Shown in pieces: positions 52,776-61,047 of a stretch of 64,000 nt of DNA (position 1 is the stretch's first letter; each line of letters starts with the position of its first letter). The notes beneath the pieces are model-generated. The model was not told the DNA's origin and did no database searches. It saw only the letters and a list, made by a program, of their open reading frames with translations. The stretch comes from Burkholderiaceae bacterium (GTDB lineage Bacteria; Pseudomonadota; Gammaproteobacteria; Burkholderiales; Burkholderiaceae_B): assembly GCA_021208885.1 (NCBI GenBank), contig JAJOJF010000009.1, positions 19,656 to 83,655 of the forward strand, in the 5' to 3' direction. A program made the position numbers and the translations under genes.

Positions 52776-53171
52776 ATGGCACAGACCGTACATGGCAATG
52801 CACCAACTTCACAAGACCGGGGCGAGCTCGCCAAAATGGTGATGACATTGCTCGACCACTGGAAACTGAGCACTGAAGATCAAGCAGCACTGCTTGGCCT
52901 TGCGCCAAGCAACCGAGCAGCATTGTCTAACTACCGAAGCGGCAAAGCAATCGGCACTAGTCGTGATCAATACGAGCGTGTTGGTCACCTGCTTGGCATC
53001 CACAAAAACCTACGATTGCTTTTCCCACACGACCGAGAACTAGCCTACCGTTGGATGAGCACGCGCAATAAAGCGTTCGACAACCTGACGCCTGTTGAGG
53101 TCATCAAAGAATGGGGGTTCGCGGGTTTGCTCGTTGTGCGCGGCTACCTTGATCGTGCCCGAGGCGTTTGA
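52776..53171 (+). CDS. Xre/MbcA/ParS-type antitoxin (DUF2384)
   Basis: The 131-residue protein has an HTH-like N-terminal half ([26 protein letters not shown]) and the DUF2384 part [43 protein letters not shown]. Such proteins neutralise RES-domain toxins. The toxin gene begins 173 nt downstream, farther than in most such operons. Confidence 0.9.
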   Translation: MAQTVHGNAPTSQDRGELAKMVMTLLDHWKLSTEDQAALLGLAPSNRAALSNYRSGKAIGTSRDQYERVGHLLGIHKNLRLLFPHDRELAYRWMSTRNKAFDNLTPVEVIKEWGFAGLLVVRGYLDRARGV

Positions 53172-53344
53172 AGTTAAGGAACAGGACAATCGCGTCACCA
53201 CAAGTTGCGATACAAGCGTCGCTCCTCAATGTGCTTGAGCGCACGCACCCTCACCCGCGGCACTTCCATCTACCAACTGAACCAGTACCCAAGCCTCAGT
53301 CAAAGCCTCCTAGTTAAAAAATCCTCGCATCACGGACCCACTGA

Positions 53345-54058
53345 ATGAGCTCATTGTTTAATCACCTTGCATTAACCGACATCCACCAAGATGTTTCACG
53401 TAACATCGTTTCGCTGTGCCAATCGCAGGACCTCTTTGACGACCTGACAGACGATCCGTCTTTGTGGGCACTCGCTCAGGAGGTCGAAGATGACATCAAG
53501 CCAGTTACTTACCGTTCAAGAACGCCCATTATTCACCGCCCATTTGAAGACGCTGACTGGTTCAACGCGATTGCATGGCCGTTTAAGCATTGGCAAAGCA
53601 GTAGATTTTCTGATGGCACATACGGTATCTGGTACGGATCGAAATTAGTCGAAACCACTGTACATGAGTCCGCATACCACTGGTACCGCGGGCTGTTAAG
53701 CGATGCCGGATTTGAACAGATGACCGTGACTGCCGAGCGCAAGGTATATGCAGTCAAGTGTGATGCTGCCCTGCTCGACTTACACGATGCTCACCACCAG
53801 CATCCAGATCTTTTGCATCCATCGGACTACAGTTTTTGTCAATCAATCGGTGCGCGAATTCATAGGGAGGGGCATCCCGGTATGCTGACCCAATCGGTTC
53901 GTCATCCCGACGGTCAAAATCTCGCCATCTTCAACCCTGACGTTCTCTCAAATCCTCGACACCACTGCCAGCTAACCTATCGTCTTGATGCTGGGCAGAT
54001 CACCGTTGAGAAGCAACCCGGGGTAGCCTGGTTGACGCTTGACGCCAGCCGGTTTTAG
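53345..54058 (+). CDS. RES-domain toxin
   Basis: The 237-residue protein has the Arg-Glu-Ser landmarks of RES toxins: the arginine in [14 protein letters not shown] near 86, the glutamate in [13 protein letters not shown] and a later serine. RES toxins degrade NAD+. A long N-terminal extension (about 1-55) precedes the domain. The cognate antitoxin is the Xre-type gene upstream. Confidence 0.88.
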   Translation: MSSLFNHLALTDIHQDVSRNIVSLCQSQDLFDDLTDDPSLWALAQEVEDDIKPVTYRSRTPIIHRPFEDADWFNAIAWPFKHWQSSRFSDGTYGIWYGSKLVETTVHESAYHWYRGLLSDAGFEQMTVTAERKVYAVKCDAALLDLHDAHHQHPDLLHPSDYSFCQSIGARIHREGHPGMLTQSVRHPDGQNLAIFNPDVLSNPRHHCQLTYRLDAGQITVEKQPGVAWLTLDASRF

Positions 54059-54169
54059 CAGAAGCCATAGCGGGCGACTCGGGAAAGCATCTGATACACG
54101 GCCCATCGATCCTACTTAACTTTGGCTTCGATGGTGTGTGCTCGTGGAACTCGTTCAACTGGCCCCGAC

Positions 54170-55030
54170 TCACCATGAAATCCCAAATTTGTCTTTCATT
54201 TCATCCGCTTTCGCCCATGGATCACCGGGCAAACGATCGATCAACTCAGTGAACACTTGCCGAAAAGCCTGCGCTGTAGCCTTTTCGTCCAAGGCTTGTG
54301 CCTGATCAGCCGACAATAAAGGTCGCATGTCTAGCAGAAATCGCGGCTTGGCCAACTTAGCGAACATCCGCTGCTGAGCCTCTGCCCTCGTGATCACTTG
54401 ATCGGCTAGGCTAAGATAGCGAGCGAACATCTCAAGAACCCGACCTATATCCAAACCATCGAAAACCGTCAGTGCATGCGACAAATCAAATAAATCACGT
54501 CCTTTGTCACGCTGCAGCAAGGCCCGCAACTTGGTGGCAAGCATCTCTTCGGGAGAGAACGTCGGTACAAATGCTTCCCCAGAAAACCACGGGTTTTCTA
54601 CTCGCAGTGGTAGCTCAAATCGCCCGTCGTAGGCCTCAATCTCACGGGTATTGATTTCTATCTTCAATCGAATCGGAGCATCATCCTGCTCTGCTTCAAT
54701 TCGAAACCGAAACTTCGGTGCCACCGGGCTCTGATCAAATTGAGCCCGACCAAGCCAAGGCTCAAGGACTTCCCGTAATTGATCCAAAATCGGCCCAATG
54801 GGTCCAGCGCCAGTACGCACGAGATCAATATCCTCCGAATAGCGAAGCGGTACTGGGAAATGCAATTTGTTCAAAGCTGTGCCACCTCTGAAACGCAAAG
54901 CCTCGCGCAGAGTCCGGTCAGAAAAAATCTCGATCAAGGCACGGCTGATGATTAAATCCTGCTCAATCTGCATTGGATCAGCCCAGGCAACAACGCTACC
55001 CCATGCCACAAGGTTTTGTGATGGAATCAT
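54170..55030 (-). CDS. abiEii: AbiEii-family nucleotidyltransferase toxin
   Basis: The 286-residue protein shows RFRGGTALNKLHFPVPLRYSEDIDLV near 47-72 (GG-T helix and paired D-I-D), LKIEINTREIEAY near 122 (third acidic site) and LATKLRALLQRDKGRDLFDL near 165. This is the AbiEii toxin of type IV abortive-infection systems. It overlaps the AbiEi gene by 4 nt. Confidence 0.92.
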   Translation of the reverse strand: MIPSQNLVAWGSVVAWADPMQIEQDLIISRALIEIFSDRTLREALRFRGGTALNKLHFPVPLRYSEDIDLVRTGAGPIGPILDQLREVLEPWLGRAQFDQSPVAPKFRFRIEAEQDDAPIRLKIEINTREIEAYDGRFELPLRVENPWFSGEAFVPTFSPEEMLATKLRALLQRDKGRDLFDLSHALTVFDGLDIGRVLEMFARYLSLADQVITRAEAQQRMFAKLAKPRFLLDMRPLLSADQAQALDEKATAQAFRQVFTELIDRLPGDPWAKADEMKDKFGISW

Positions 55031-55854
55031 TGGTCTGCCTCCGGCACGCGCCGCACAATCACTTTCCAGCGGTCATCACGCGCAAGCGGCGGCAGCGCCA
55101 AATCAGGATCGAATAGCTCTTGACGATCAAGCTCTGTCCATCGTACAGACCCTCGCTCTTGCAGAGCCACATGCATGGGTTTAACAACTGCAACATAACC
55201 TAGCGCTTCAAGCAAGTAACCCAACCGTTGGACCACTGGTTTTTCCGTTACTAGAGAAAGGGCCTTTAGCTGTTCGGCGTCAATGGCTGACCCCAGATCG
55301 GCAAGAACCGTCACAACGTTGTCTAAGCCACCAGATGCTCGAGGGTAGCGCAACAGGTCCAGGGCTGTTAGCGCCGCTGACGAGACCTTCATCACACCGG
55401 TATCGGTTTTTCGGTCTTCGATACCGGCCTTCACTACCATCACATCCTTGCGGTAATAAAACGAAATGAGATTGCGTCCGGCACGAATGTCCGGAATTTG
55501 TTTGTTGGAAATGACCTGAAACTGCATGACAGCTTGATGCGTAGCACCGTGCAGCTGCGCCGCTTTCAGAAGGCCCACATAATAAGGTCGCCCCAGATAA
55601 CGCATCAGTGCATCGATGTACCAGGTCGGTGGTGGTGCCCCCCATGCGGCATACTGCGGCGGGACAACTACATAGAACCCTTGTCGAGGACTTAACAGCA
55701 TGCCCTTGTGTTGCATCTGCTCAGCAGCATCTAACAAAGCACCGTGACTGACTCCAAGTGCTCGCTCTGCTTGCTCGGCAGTAAAAACCACCCCACCCGT
55801 CGCAAGCAAGCCATTAATGTAAGCTGACAAGGATAATCGATTGCCGTAAATCAT
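55027..55854 (-). CDS. abiEi: AbiEi-family antitoxin
   Basis: The 275-residue protein has an N-terminal winged helix (about 15-60) followed by PPPTWYIDALMRYLGRPYYVGLLKAAQLHGATHQ, the typical AbiEi_4 region. AbiEi is antitoxin and autorepressor. It is first in the operon, as in classical AbiE. An inverted repeat lies immediately upstream of ATG 55854. Confidence 0.9.
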   Translation of the reverse strand: MIYGNRLSLSAYINGLLATGGVVFTAEQAERALGVSHGALLDAAEQMQHKGMLLSPRQGFYVVVPPQYAAWGAPPPTWYIDALMRYLGRPYYVGLLKAAQLHGATHQAVMQFQVISNKQIPDIRAGRNLISFYYRKDVMVVKAGIEDRKTDTGVMKVSSAALTALDLLRYPRASGGLDNVVTVLADLGSAIDAEQLKALSLVTEKPVVQRLGYLLEALGYVAVVKPMHVALQERGSVRWTELDRQELFDPDLALPPLARDDRWKVIVRRVPEADQ

Positions 55855-55856
55855 AT

Positions 55857-55885
55857 AAATATTTCCGCTTTTTATGCGGATATTT
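55857..55885 (-). promoter_or_regulatory. inverted repeat before abiEi
   Basis: AAATATTTCCGC and GCGGATATTT face each other around a 7-nt spacer just upstream of the abiEi start. AbiEi proteins are known to bind such repeats in their own promoter. Confidence 0.6.
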
Positions 55886-55950
55886 TAATATGATTTTCTA
55901 CAGCCGGCAAATCATCATATCGACTTTTCTGCTTAGAAATCGAGGCCAGG

Positions 55951-55989
55951 AAGCAAAACACGCCTGACATCGGATTTGGGCAATCCATG
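55951..55989 (-). pseudogene. 39-bp remnant of the fic 3' region
   Basis: This stretch is identical, apart from two bases, to 47053-47091 within the intact fic gene and has the same orientation. On the minus strand it still encodes HGLPKSDVRRVLL. It lies 100 nt beyond the end of the second DUF4143 ATPase gene. Confidence 0.8.
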
Positions 55990-56091
55990 CGGGGGTCTGA
56001 TTGAAGGGGGTGCGGCCTCATGGGTCTGTTGCACCGAGCCGACCAAGGCAAACCTCATCGATCAAGCTCGGTCTAACCTTCTGGCCCAATT

Positions 56092-57360
56092 TCAGGGCGC
56101 TTCCCAAAGCCACCGCAGGGGAATGGCGTATAGACCTTCTCCGAAACCTGCACTAGTCTCACCATCGTAGAGAACAACACCGCCGGCAAACCGATCGCCA
56201 CAGGCCGTCTTCAGTTTTTTGAGTCCTTTGAAATCCGCAGCCGACACGGTAGCAGCTGCCTTGACTTCAACTCCAGCGATCCGGTTTGACCCCCTTTCGA
56301 TCACAATGTCTACTTCGGCTTGATCTTTGTCTCGGTAATGAAAAAACTCATGATGGCGTTCATGCCAGCTAGCCATCCGCCGGATCTCTTGGTAGACAAA
56401 GGTTTCTAGCAATGGACCGAATTGGCTTCGATCGGATTTAAGTGTCTGGGCGTCTACACCGAGAAGACTGCAGGCTAGCCCGGAATCACCTAGGTGCAGC
56501 TTTGGAGTCTTGATGAGGCGGCTAGTGTGGTTGTTGTACCAAGGCGGCAAACGCTCCAAGAGGAATATATGCTCAAGCAGGGTGATGTAGTCACCGATCG
56601 TTTGTCTACTTTGCTGAAATGAAGTGGAAAGATCAAGAAGGTTAACCAATTGCCCTGTGCGCGCGGCGGCCAGACGCAGCAAGCGTGGCAAGGCATCAAG
56701 CGACCGGATGCGGGAGATTTCTCGCACATCACGCTGAACCAATGAAGTGATGTAGTCGCGGTACCAATCGTCGCGCGTAGTGTGTGCTGGTGGGCCTGCC
56801 GGCCGTTCCAAGGCGGGCGGGTAACCGCCCGCCACCACTCGCTCCAAAAGATCTTCCTTGAGTCTGGGCACGGTTTTAACGGGAAAGTCTGCTTCGAACA
56901 GCCGATCCAGAAATTCGGATGGTTGGCCGGCCAGTTCACACTGGGCAAAAGGGTGCAACCGCAAAATGGCCATACGACCGGCGAGTGAGTCCGACAGTTT
57001 GGGCACTAGCAAGACGTTGGATGAACCCGTTAACAGAAATCGCCCGGGTTGCCGATCGCGATCAACCACGCTTTTTAGAGTGGTGAAAAGCGCTGGCACG
57101 CGTTGCACTTCGTCGAGAATGACTCGACTGGGCAAATCATCGACAAAGCCAAGAGGATCCTCGTCTGCTGAACGCCGTGTGACCGCATTATCAAAACTGA
57201 GATAACCGTACCCCTGGCGATCACCTAGCATTTTGGCGAGCGTACTTTTGCCGCACTGGCGTGGACCGTGCACCAGCACCACCGGCGAATACGCCAAAGC
57301 TTGGGCCAGTCGCGGCTCAGCAAACCGCGGAAATTGTGTACCTTGGTCGAAAGGAGCCAT
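56092..57360 (-). CDS. AAA ATPase with DUF4143 domain (copy 2)
   Basis: The 422-residue protein is paralogous to the one at 35797. It shares Walker A HGPRQCGKST, Walker B VILDEVQRVP, DRDRQPGRFLLTGSSN, SDSLAGRMAILRLHPFAQCEL and a DUF4143 end with DKDQAEVDIVIERG...AGVEVKAAA. ATG 57360 is the start, with AGG upstream. A five-copy repeat array ends 22 nt before it. The gene is bracketed by fic and SNF2 fragments, so it looks like an inserted or replacing cassette. Confidence 0.88.
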   Translation of the reverse strand: MAPFDQGTQFPRFAEPRLAQALAYSPVVLVHGPRQCGKSTLAKMLGDRQGYGYLSFDNAVTRRSADEDPLGFVDDLPSRVILDEVQRVPALFTTLKSVVDRDRQPGRFLLTGSSNVLLVPKLSDSLAGRMAILRLHPFAQCELAGQPSEFLDRLFEADFPVKTVPRLKEDLLERVVAGGYPPALERPAGPPAHTTRDDWYRDYITSLVQRDVREISRIRSLDALPRLLRLAAARTGQLVNLLDLSTSFQQSRQTIGDYITLLEHIFLLERLPPWYNNHTSRLIKTPKLHLGDSGLACSLLGVDAQTLKSDRSQFGPLLETFVYQEIRRMASWHERHHEFFHYRDKDQAEVDIVIERGSNRIAGVEVKAAATVSAADFKGLKKLKTACGDRFAGGVVLYDGETSAGFGEGLYAIPLRWLWEAP

Positions 57361-57382
57361 CAGATACCTGCTGCGTTAAACG

Positions 57383-57483
57383 TCGTCCAATTGTAAACTA
57401 AGATATCGTCCAATTGCAATGTTATATATAGTCTGATTGTCGACTTAATGTACGTCCATTTGTTGATTCAGGTTTCGCCAATT
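57383..57483 (-). repeat. five direct repeats at 23-bp period before the second DUF4143 ATPase
   Basis: Read on the minus strand toward the gene, the cores are AATTGGCGAA, AATGGACGTA, AATCAGACTA, AATTGGACGA and AATTGGACGA (plus-strand positions 57474-57483 down to 57383-57392), spaced 23 bp core to core. The last unit includes TTTACAATTGGACGA, closely matching the array at 35.7 kb. The third and fourth copies are the most divergent. Confidence 0.82.
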
Positions 57484-57587
57484 GCCAACTTAAGCAAGAA
57501 ACTATTAGATTCGGCTTTAAAATTTCACTCATAGCAAAATCCCCTGATCGATTGCCTCATCGTCCGGTTCGTCCGGTGCAACCACCA

Positions 57588-57730
57588 GCCCATATTTGTG
57601 CATCGACTGATTGCCCAAGGCACGATCGAGACCAAAATCGCTCGGATGCAGGCAACAACCTAGACATGAGCGAAGAAGAGATCATGTCGCTGTTTGCGCT
57701 GTTTACGCCGATTGCGTGATTGAATCAATG
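57588..57730 (+). pseudogene. decayed duplicate of the SNF2 helicase 3' end
   Basis: This stretch matches 51665-51838, starting FVHRLIAQGTIETKI and including the run GACATGAGCGAAGAAGAGAT. About 46 nt are deleted inside, a few are inserted near the end, and a TAG follows MQATT. It is a non-coding relic in the same orientation as the intact gene. Confidence 0.9.
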
Positions 57731-57896
57731 CGACTCGCCGACGAGGGCTCGCCGTCACAGCACTCAACTATGGCTCAATCTCTCCAGCTAAAGACTGTAA
57801 AAGCGCGGTCGCACTTTCGGTCGCATCTTTTGCTTGATCAAACAAGCTATTCCAGTCGTCGGGCGGATTACCGGCTTCCAGCATCTTACCGTTCAG

Positions 57897-58194
57897 CGCG
57901 TAAAGCCCCGCTCTTCAGGACGGGGATGTACGCGCAGGCGCAGCCTGTATGTCAGTTTTTTTCGGGTGTTTTTTGTCATCCCGAGCTGCCAGATCTCTAG
58001 TGCCTTTGATATACTCTGCGTCATTAAGATAGTGATTTGCAAAGCCCGAGGGCATCGGGTGATCGCCTGTGGAGTTGAAACGTTGGTTTTAACGATGAAG
58101 CAGGAACCATTGGGAAGTAGCGATACAAGCCCAATCCTGGCGGCTTGATAAAGCTGCTAGGAATCCTCGTCGTTCAGGACGGGGAGGCTGTCAA
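57897..58194 (+). mobile_element. miniature IS200/IS605 (TnpB-type) element
   Basis: The left end has the hairpin CCCCGctcttcaggaCGGGG (57906-57925) and the right end CCTCGTCgttcagGACGGGG (58165-58184), the mirrored ends typical of TnpB-carrying IS200/IS605 elements. Between them a 38-codon frame (58032-58148) keeps only a TnpB-like start and the C-terminal RGHRVIACGVETL...MKQEPLGSS. The rest of tnpB has been deleted. The right end, including the guide-RNA scaffold region, may still be transcribed. Exact ends are estimated. Confidence 0.75.
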
Positions 58195-58603
58195 TGAAAA
58201 CACGATATGCGTCATGATGACTTTCGTATGCCCGCTTGCAGTGCTCGTCGTTTACCCAGGCATACACGATGACTTTGCTAGGCGCATGGCACCTAAAAAA
58301 GAGTCGGTACTGCTGAAAAAACTTTGCCCTAAACCAGTGCTTACGGTCCGCGCCGAGCGTTGCGCCTTGGCGATAATCGGCACGAAGCGGGTCCTGCGGT
58401 ATGACATCAAAGGCCAACTTTGTGATCGCAGCCAAGCGTTTGCTGGCGTTCTTTTTTTTGTAGTTCTCAGAATCTTTGGCCTTTAGCTCCTGAACTTGCT
58501 TGACCAGTAACTCGAGTTGCTCCAAAAATAGCGGATGGGCAAATATGGTCCAGCCTTGAATCACCAAGGCAAAAGCCTGTGCAGCCTGATGCGATGAGTT
58601 CAT
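58157..58603 (-). CDS. yhaV: YhaV-family toxin with element-derived C-terminus
   Basis: The 148-residue protein matches YhaV ribonuclease toxins: IFAHPLFLEQLELL near 21, DPLRADYRQGATLGADRKHWFRAKFFQQYRLFFR near 70-104, and YAWVNDEHCKRAYESHHDAYRVF near 113-135. The last residues, about IDSLPVLNDEDS, are read from the right end of the miniature IS element, so the native C-terminus has been replaced. The start overlaps prlF by 4 nt. Confidence 0.88.
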   Translation of the reverse strand: MNSSHQAAQAFALVIQGWTIFAHPLFLEQLELLVKQVQELKAKDSENYKKKNASKRLAAITKLAFDVIPQDPLRADYRQGATLGADRKHWFRAKFFQQYRLFFRCHAPSKVIVYAWVNDEHCKRAYESHHDAYRVFIDSLPVLNDEDS

Positions 58604-58929
58604 TCATCGGCATCCGACAGCGGCGACTCCAGATCAACTTCTATGCCTGTGACCAAGCTATGTAAATACTGCGGCAATGCCGGGTCTACTGCTTTTATCC
58701 GATCGGGGTGTTTTGCCATGTCATTAGCCAAGAATGCCAAAAACTGATCGAGCACCGGATCAACAGCTTCGGCCGACTGACTACGGGTGAGCACTACCTC
58801 ACCATTTGCGCGGATGATGTAATGAATTTTGTCACGCTTGCATAGTTTTAAAGCCCGACGCACAGTCTCGGGCACCGTGGTCTGGTAACGATCTGTTAGC
58901 GTGGATTCGACTTCCAAGGTTGCCGCCAT
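58600..58929 (-). CDS. prlF: PrlF (SohA) antitoxin
   Basis: The 109-residue protein has an AbrB-like swapped hairpin at the N-terminus (STLTDRYQTTVPETVRRALKL, HYIIRANGEVVLTR) and the PrlF tail DPVLDQFLAFLANDMAKHPDRI. PrlF neutralises YhaV and represses the operon. The operator-like repeats upstream fit autoregulation. Confidence 0.92.
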   Translation of the reverse strand: MAATLEVESTLTDRYQTTVPETVRRALKLCKRDKIHYIIRANGEVVLTRSQSAEAVDPVLDQFLAFLANDMAKHPDRIKAVDPALPQYLHSLVTGIEVDLESPLSDADE

Positions 58930-58967
58930 TTTTCTGTTCCCTAACCGAAGTAAAAGACAACTTAATG

Positions 58968-59006
58968 GTAATGCAAATATATTACTAAGTCAATGCAAAT
59001 GCATTG
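58968..59006 (-). promoter_or_regulatory. paired operator-like sites upstream of prlF-yhaV
   Basis: CAATGCA-aa-TGCATTG at 58991-59006 is a perfect inverted repeat, and an imperfect copy GTAATGCAAATATATTAC lies at 58968-58985. The shared AATGCAAAT starts 22 bp apart. The sites lie about 40 nt before the prlF start. Confidence 0.65.
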
Positions 59007-59238
59007 TCACTGCGCTTCGGTCACATTACAACGAACAGCCCCGCCCCCCTCTTAACAAACGGTCTTACCGAACGCGTGGGCGCTGAAGCAATGAGCGTTG
59101 CAAACGACCACTTTATTTATCTAGGCTGCAATCACAGCAATAAACCACCACCCGGTGCCACCGTCGCAATTCCTCTCACAACACGCCTTACAATATAAAG
59201 ACCTTGAACCACCCGGCGGTTAATGAATCCTGGCTTAC

Positions 59239-61047
59239 ATGCGGCAACCACCGAAATCTGTCATCTCAACGCCGTTTCACGAGCATGCGCACTTAAAGCG
59301 CAGGCGCCTGTACTGGATAGCCCCCATGCTGGTACTGGCTTTGTACGCCTTGGTGATGGGTGCGTTTTTCTGGTTACAGCAAATTCGTGAAGACAGCATC
59401 ATGTTCATCACGATTGACCAGGAGATGCGCCAACAGCGCTTAACCTGGGTAGTGATCGGTTTGTCGGTAGTGATCGTCGTAGCGCTGTTGGCGCTGTGGC
59501 GCTATACCCGTCACCGCACCGAGACGGAAGCGGCGCTCATGGCCGAGACCGAGTTTCGGCGCGCCATGGAGAACTCCATGTCCACTGGCATGCGGGTGCT
59601 TGACCTTGAAGGCCGGATTGCCTACGTGAACCCGGCGTTCTGTCGAATGATTGGCTGGAATGAGGCTGACTTGATTGGCCGCATGCCACCCTTCCCTTAC
59701 TGGGTGCCAGGCAAATACGATAGCCACCGACAGACGCTGGACGCGGTGATTTCTGGCAAAACCCCGTCAAGCGGGATCGAGCTTGAAGCGCAGCGCCGTG
59801 ATGGTTCGCGCTTTACCGCCCGCATGTATGTGTCACCACTTCTGGCACCGAATGGCACGCAGATCGGCTGGATGACGTCCATGACCGACATCACCGAGCC
59901 GCGCCGAATCCGAGAGGCACTGACGGCAGCACACGAACGATTCATGACCGTGCTTGAAAGCCTCGACGATGCGATCTCTGTGACAGCGGACACGGCTGAT
60001 GGCATGGACTTGCTGTTTGCTAACCGTACGTACCGCAGCCTCTTTGGGGCGCAGACCAATGGCCATCAGGAATTGCTCGCGGGTCGCCGTGGTCGCTACA
60101 GCGACGAATCCGCCGAGGTGTATTCCACCCATGTGGAACGCTGGTTTGAAGTGCAGCACCGGATGCTGGCTTGGACCGATGGCCGCCGGGTACGCATGCA
60201 GGTGGCCAGGGACATTACCGAGCGGCGCAAGCACGAGGAAGACTCGCGTGTCCAGCAAGAGAAGATTCAAATTACCAGTCGTCTGACCACCATGGGCGAG
60301 ATGGCTTCCTCCTTGGCGCATGAATTGAACCAGCCACTAACCGCCATCAGCAACTACAGCATGGGTGCGGTGGCCATGGTCAAGGCTGGCCAGACAGCCC
60401 CTGACAAACTGCTGCCCGCCCTAGAAAAAGCCGCTGCCCAAGCCCAACGTGCCGGCAAGATCATTAGTCGTATTCGAGAGTTCGTCAAACGCAGCGAACC
60501 CCGCCGCCAGACAGTGGATATCCAGACGATTGTCGACAATGCGGTGAGCTTGGCCGAGATCGACGCCCGCAAACGTGCCATTGATATCGAGATCAAACTG
60601 CCCACTGACTTGCCCAAGGTGCTTGCTGACCCGATTCTGATTGAGCAAGTGCTGCTCAACCTCATTAAAAACGGCCTTGAAGCCATGGAAAACAGCACCG
60701 AACACGTATTGACCGTGGAAGTCACCCGCCACCACAACACCATGCAGGTCGCTGTGATCGACTCAGGACATGGCGTATCAGATCCCGATCGGCTCTTTGA
60801 GCCCTTCTTTAGCACCAAGTCTGAAGGGCTGGGCATGGGGTTAAATATCTGCCGAACGATTATCGAATCGCACCATGGCCAGCTCTGGGCCACGAACAAT
60901 CAAAGCCCGAGCCACCCTGAGCTTTCCGGCACAACTTTCCGGTTCACGTTACCATGTGCCCCTATTGAGATGGCTAGTGACACCGAAACAGCAGCCGAAC
61001 AAGCCCAAAACCCCGACAACAAAACCACAGAGGAGTTTCCCGCATGA
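59239..61047 (+). CDS. PAS-domain sensor histidine kinase (FixL-like)
   Basis: The 602-residue kinase has two N-terminal membrane helices (about 28-48 and 72-92), a PAS domain (about 105-225: ENSMSTGMRVLDLEGRIAYVNPAFCRMIGW) and a second, weaker PAS (about 230-330). The HisKA domain has SSLAHELNQPLTAIS near 360, holding the phosphoacceptor histidine, and the HATPase is about 460-575 (GLGMGLNICRTII). There is no haem-binding histidine signature I can assert, so oxygen sensing is not implied. It overlaps the response regulator by 4 nt. A similar pair commonly lies divergent from the pdh operon in Burkholderiales (recalled). Confidence 0.92.
   Translation: MRQPPKSVISTPFHEHAHLKRRRLYWIAPMLVLALYALVMGAFFWLQQIREDSIMFITIDQEMRQQRLTWVVIGLSVVIVVALLALWRYTRHRTETEAALMAETEFRRAMENSMSTGMRVLDLEGRIAYVNPAFCRMIGWNEADLIGRMPPFPYWVPGKYDSHRQTLDAVISGKTPSSGIELEAQRRDGSRFTARMYVSPLLAPNGTQIGWMTSMTDITEPRRIREALTAAHERFMTVLESLDDAISVTADTADGMDLLFANRTYRSLFGAQTNGHQELLAGRRGRYSDESAEVYSTHVERWFEVQHRMLAWTDGRRVRMQVARDITERRKHEEDSRVQQEKIQITSRLTTMGEMASSLAHELNQPLTAISNYSMGAVAMVKAGQTAPDKLLPALEKAAAQAQRAGKIISRIREFVKRSEPRRQTVDIQTIVDNAVSLAEIDARKRAIDIEIKLPTDLPKVLADPILIEQVLLNLIKNGLEAMENSTEHVLTVEVTRHHNTMQVAVIDSGHGVSDPDRLFEPFFSTKSEGLGMGLNICRTIIESHHGQLWATNNQSPSHPELSGTTFRFTLPCAPIEMASDTETAAEQAQNPDNKTTEEFPA

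Noticed and set aside
57834..58031. Upstream part of the frame leading into the TnpB remnant as coding
   Set aside because: It runs through the element's left-end hairpin and non-coding leader; only the last 38 codons resemble TnpB.
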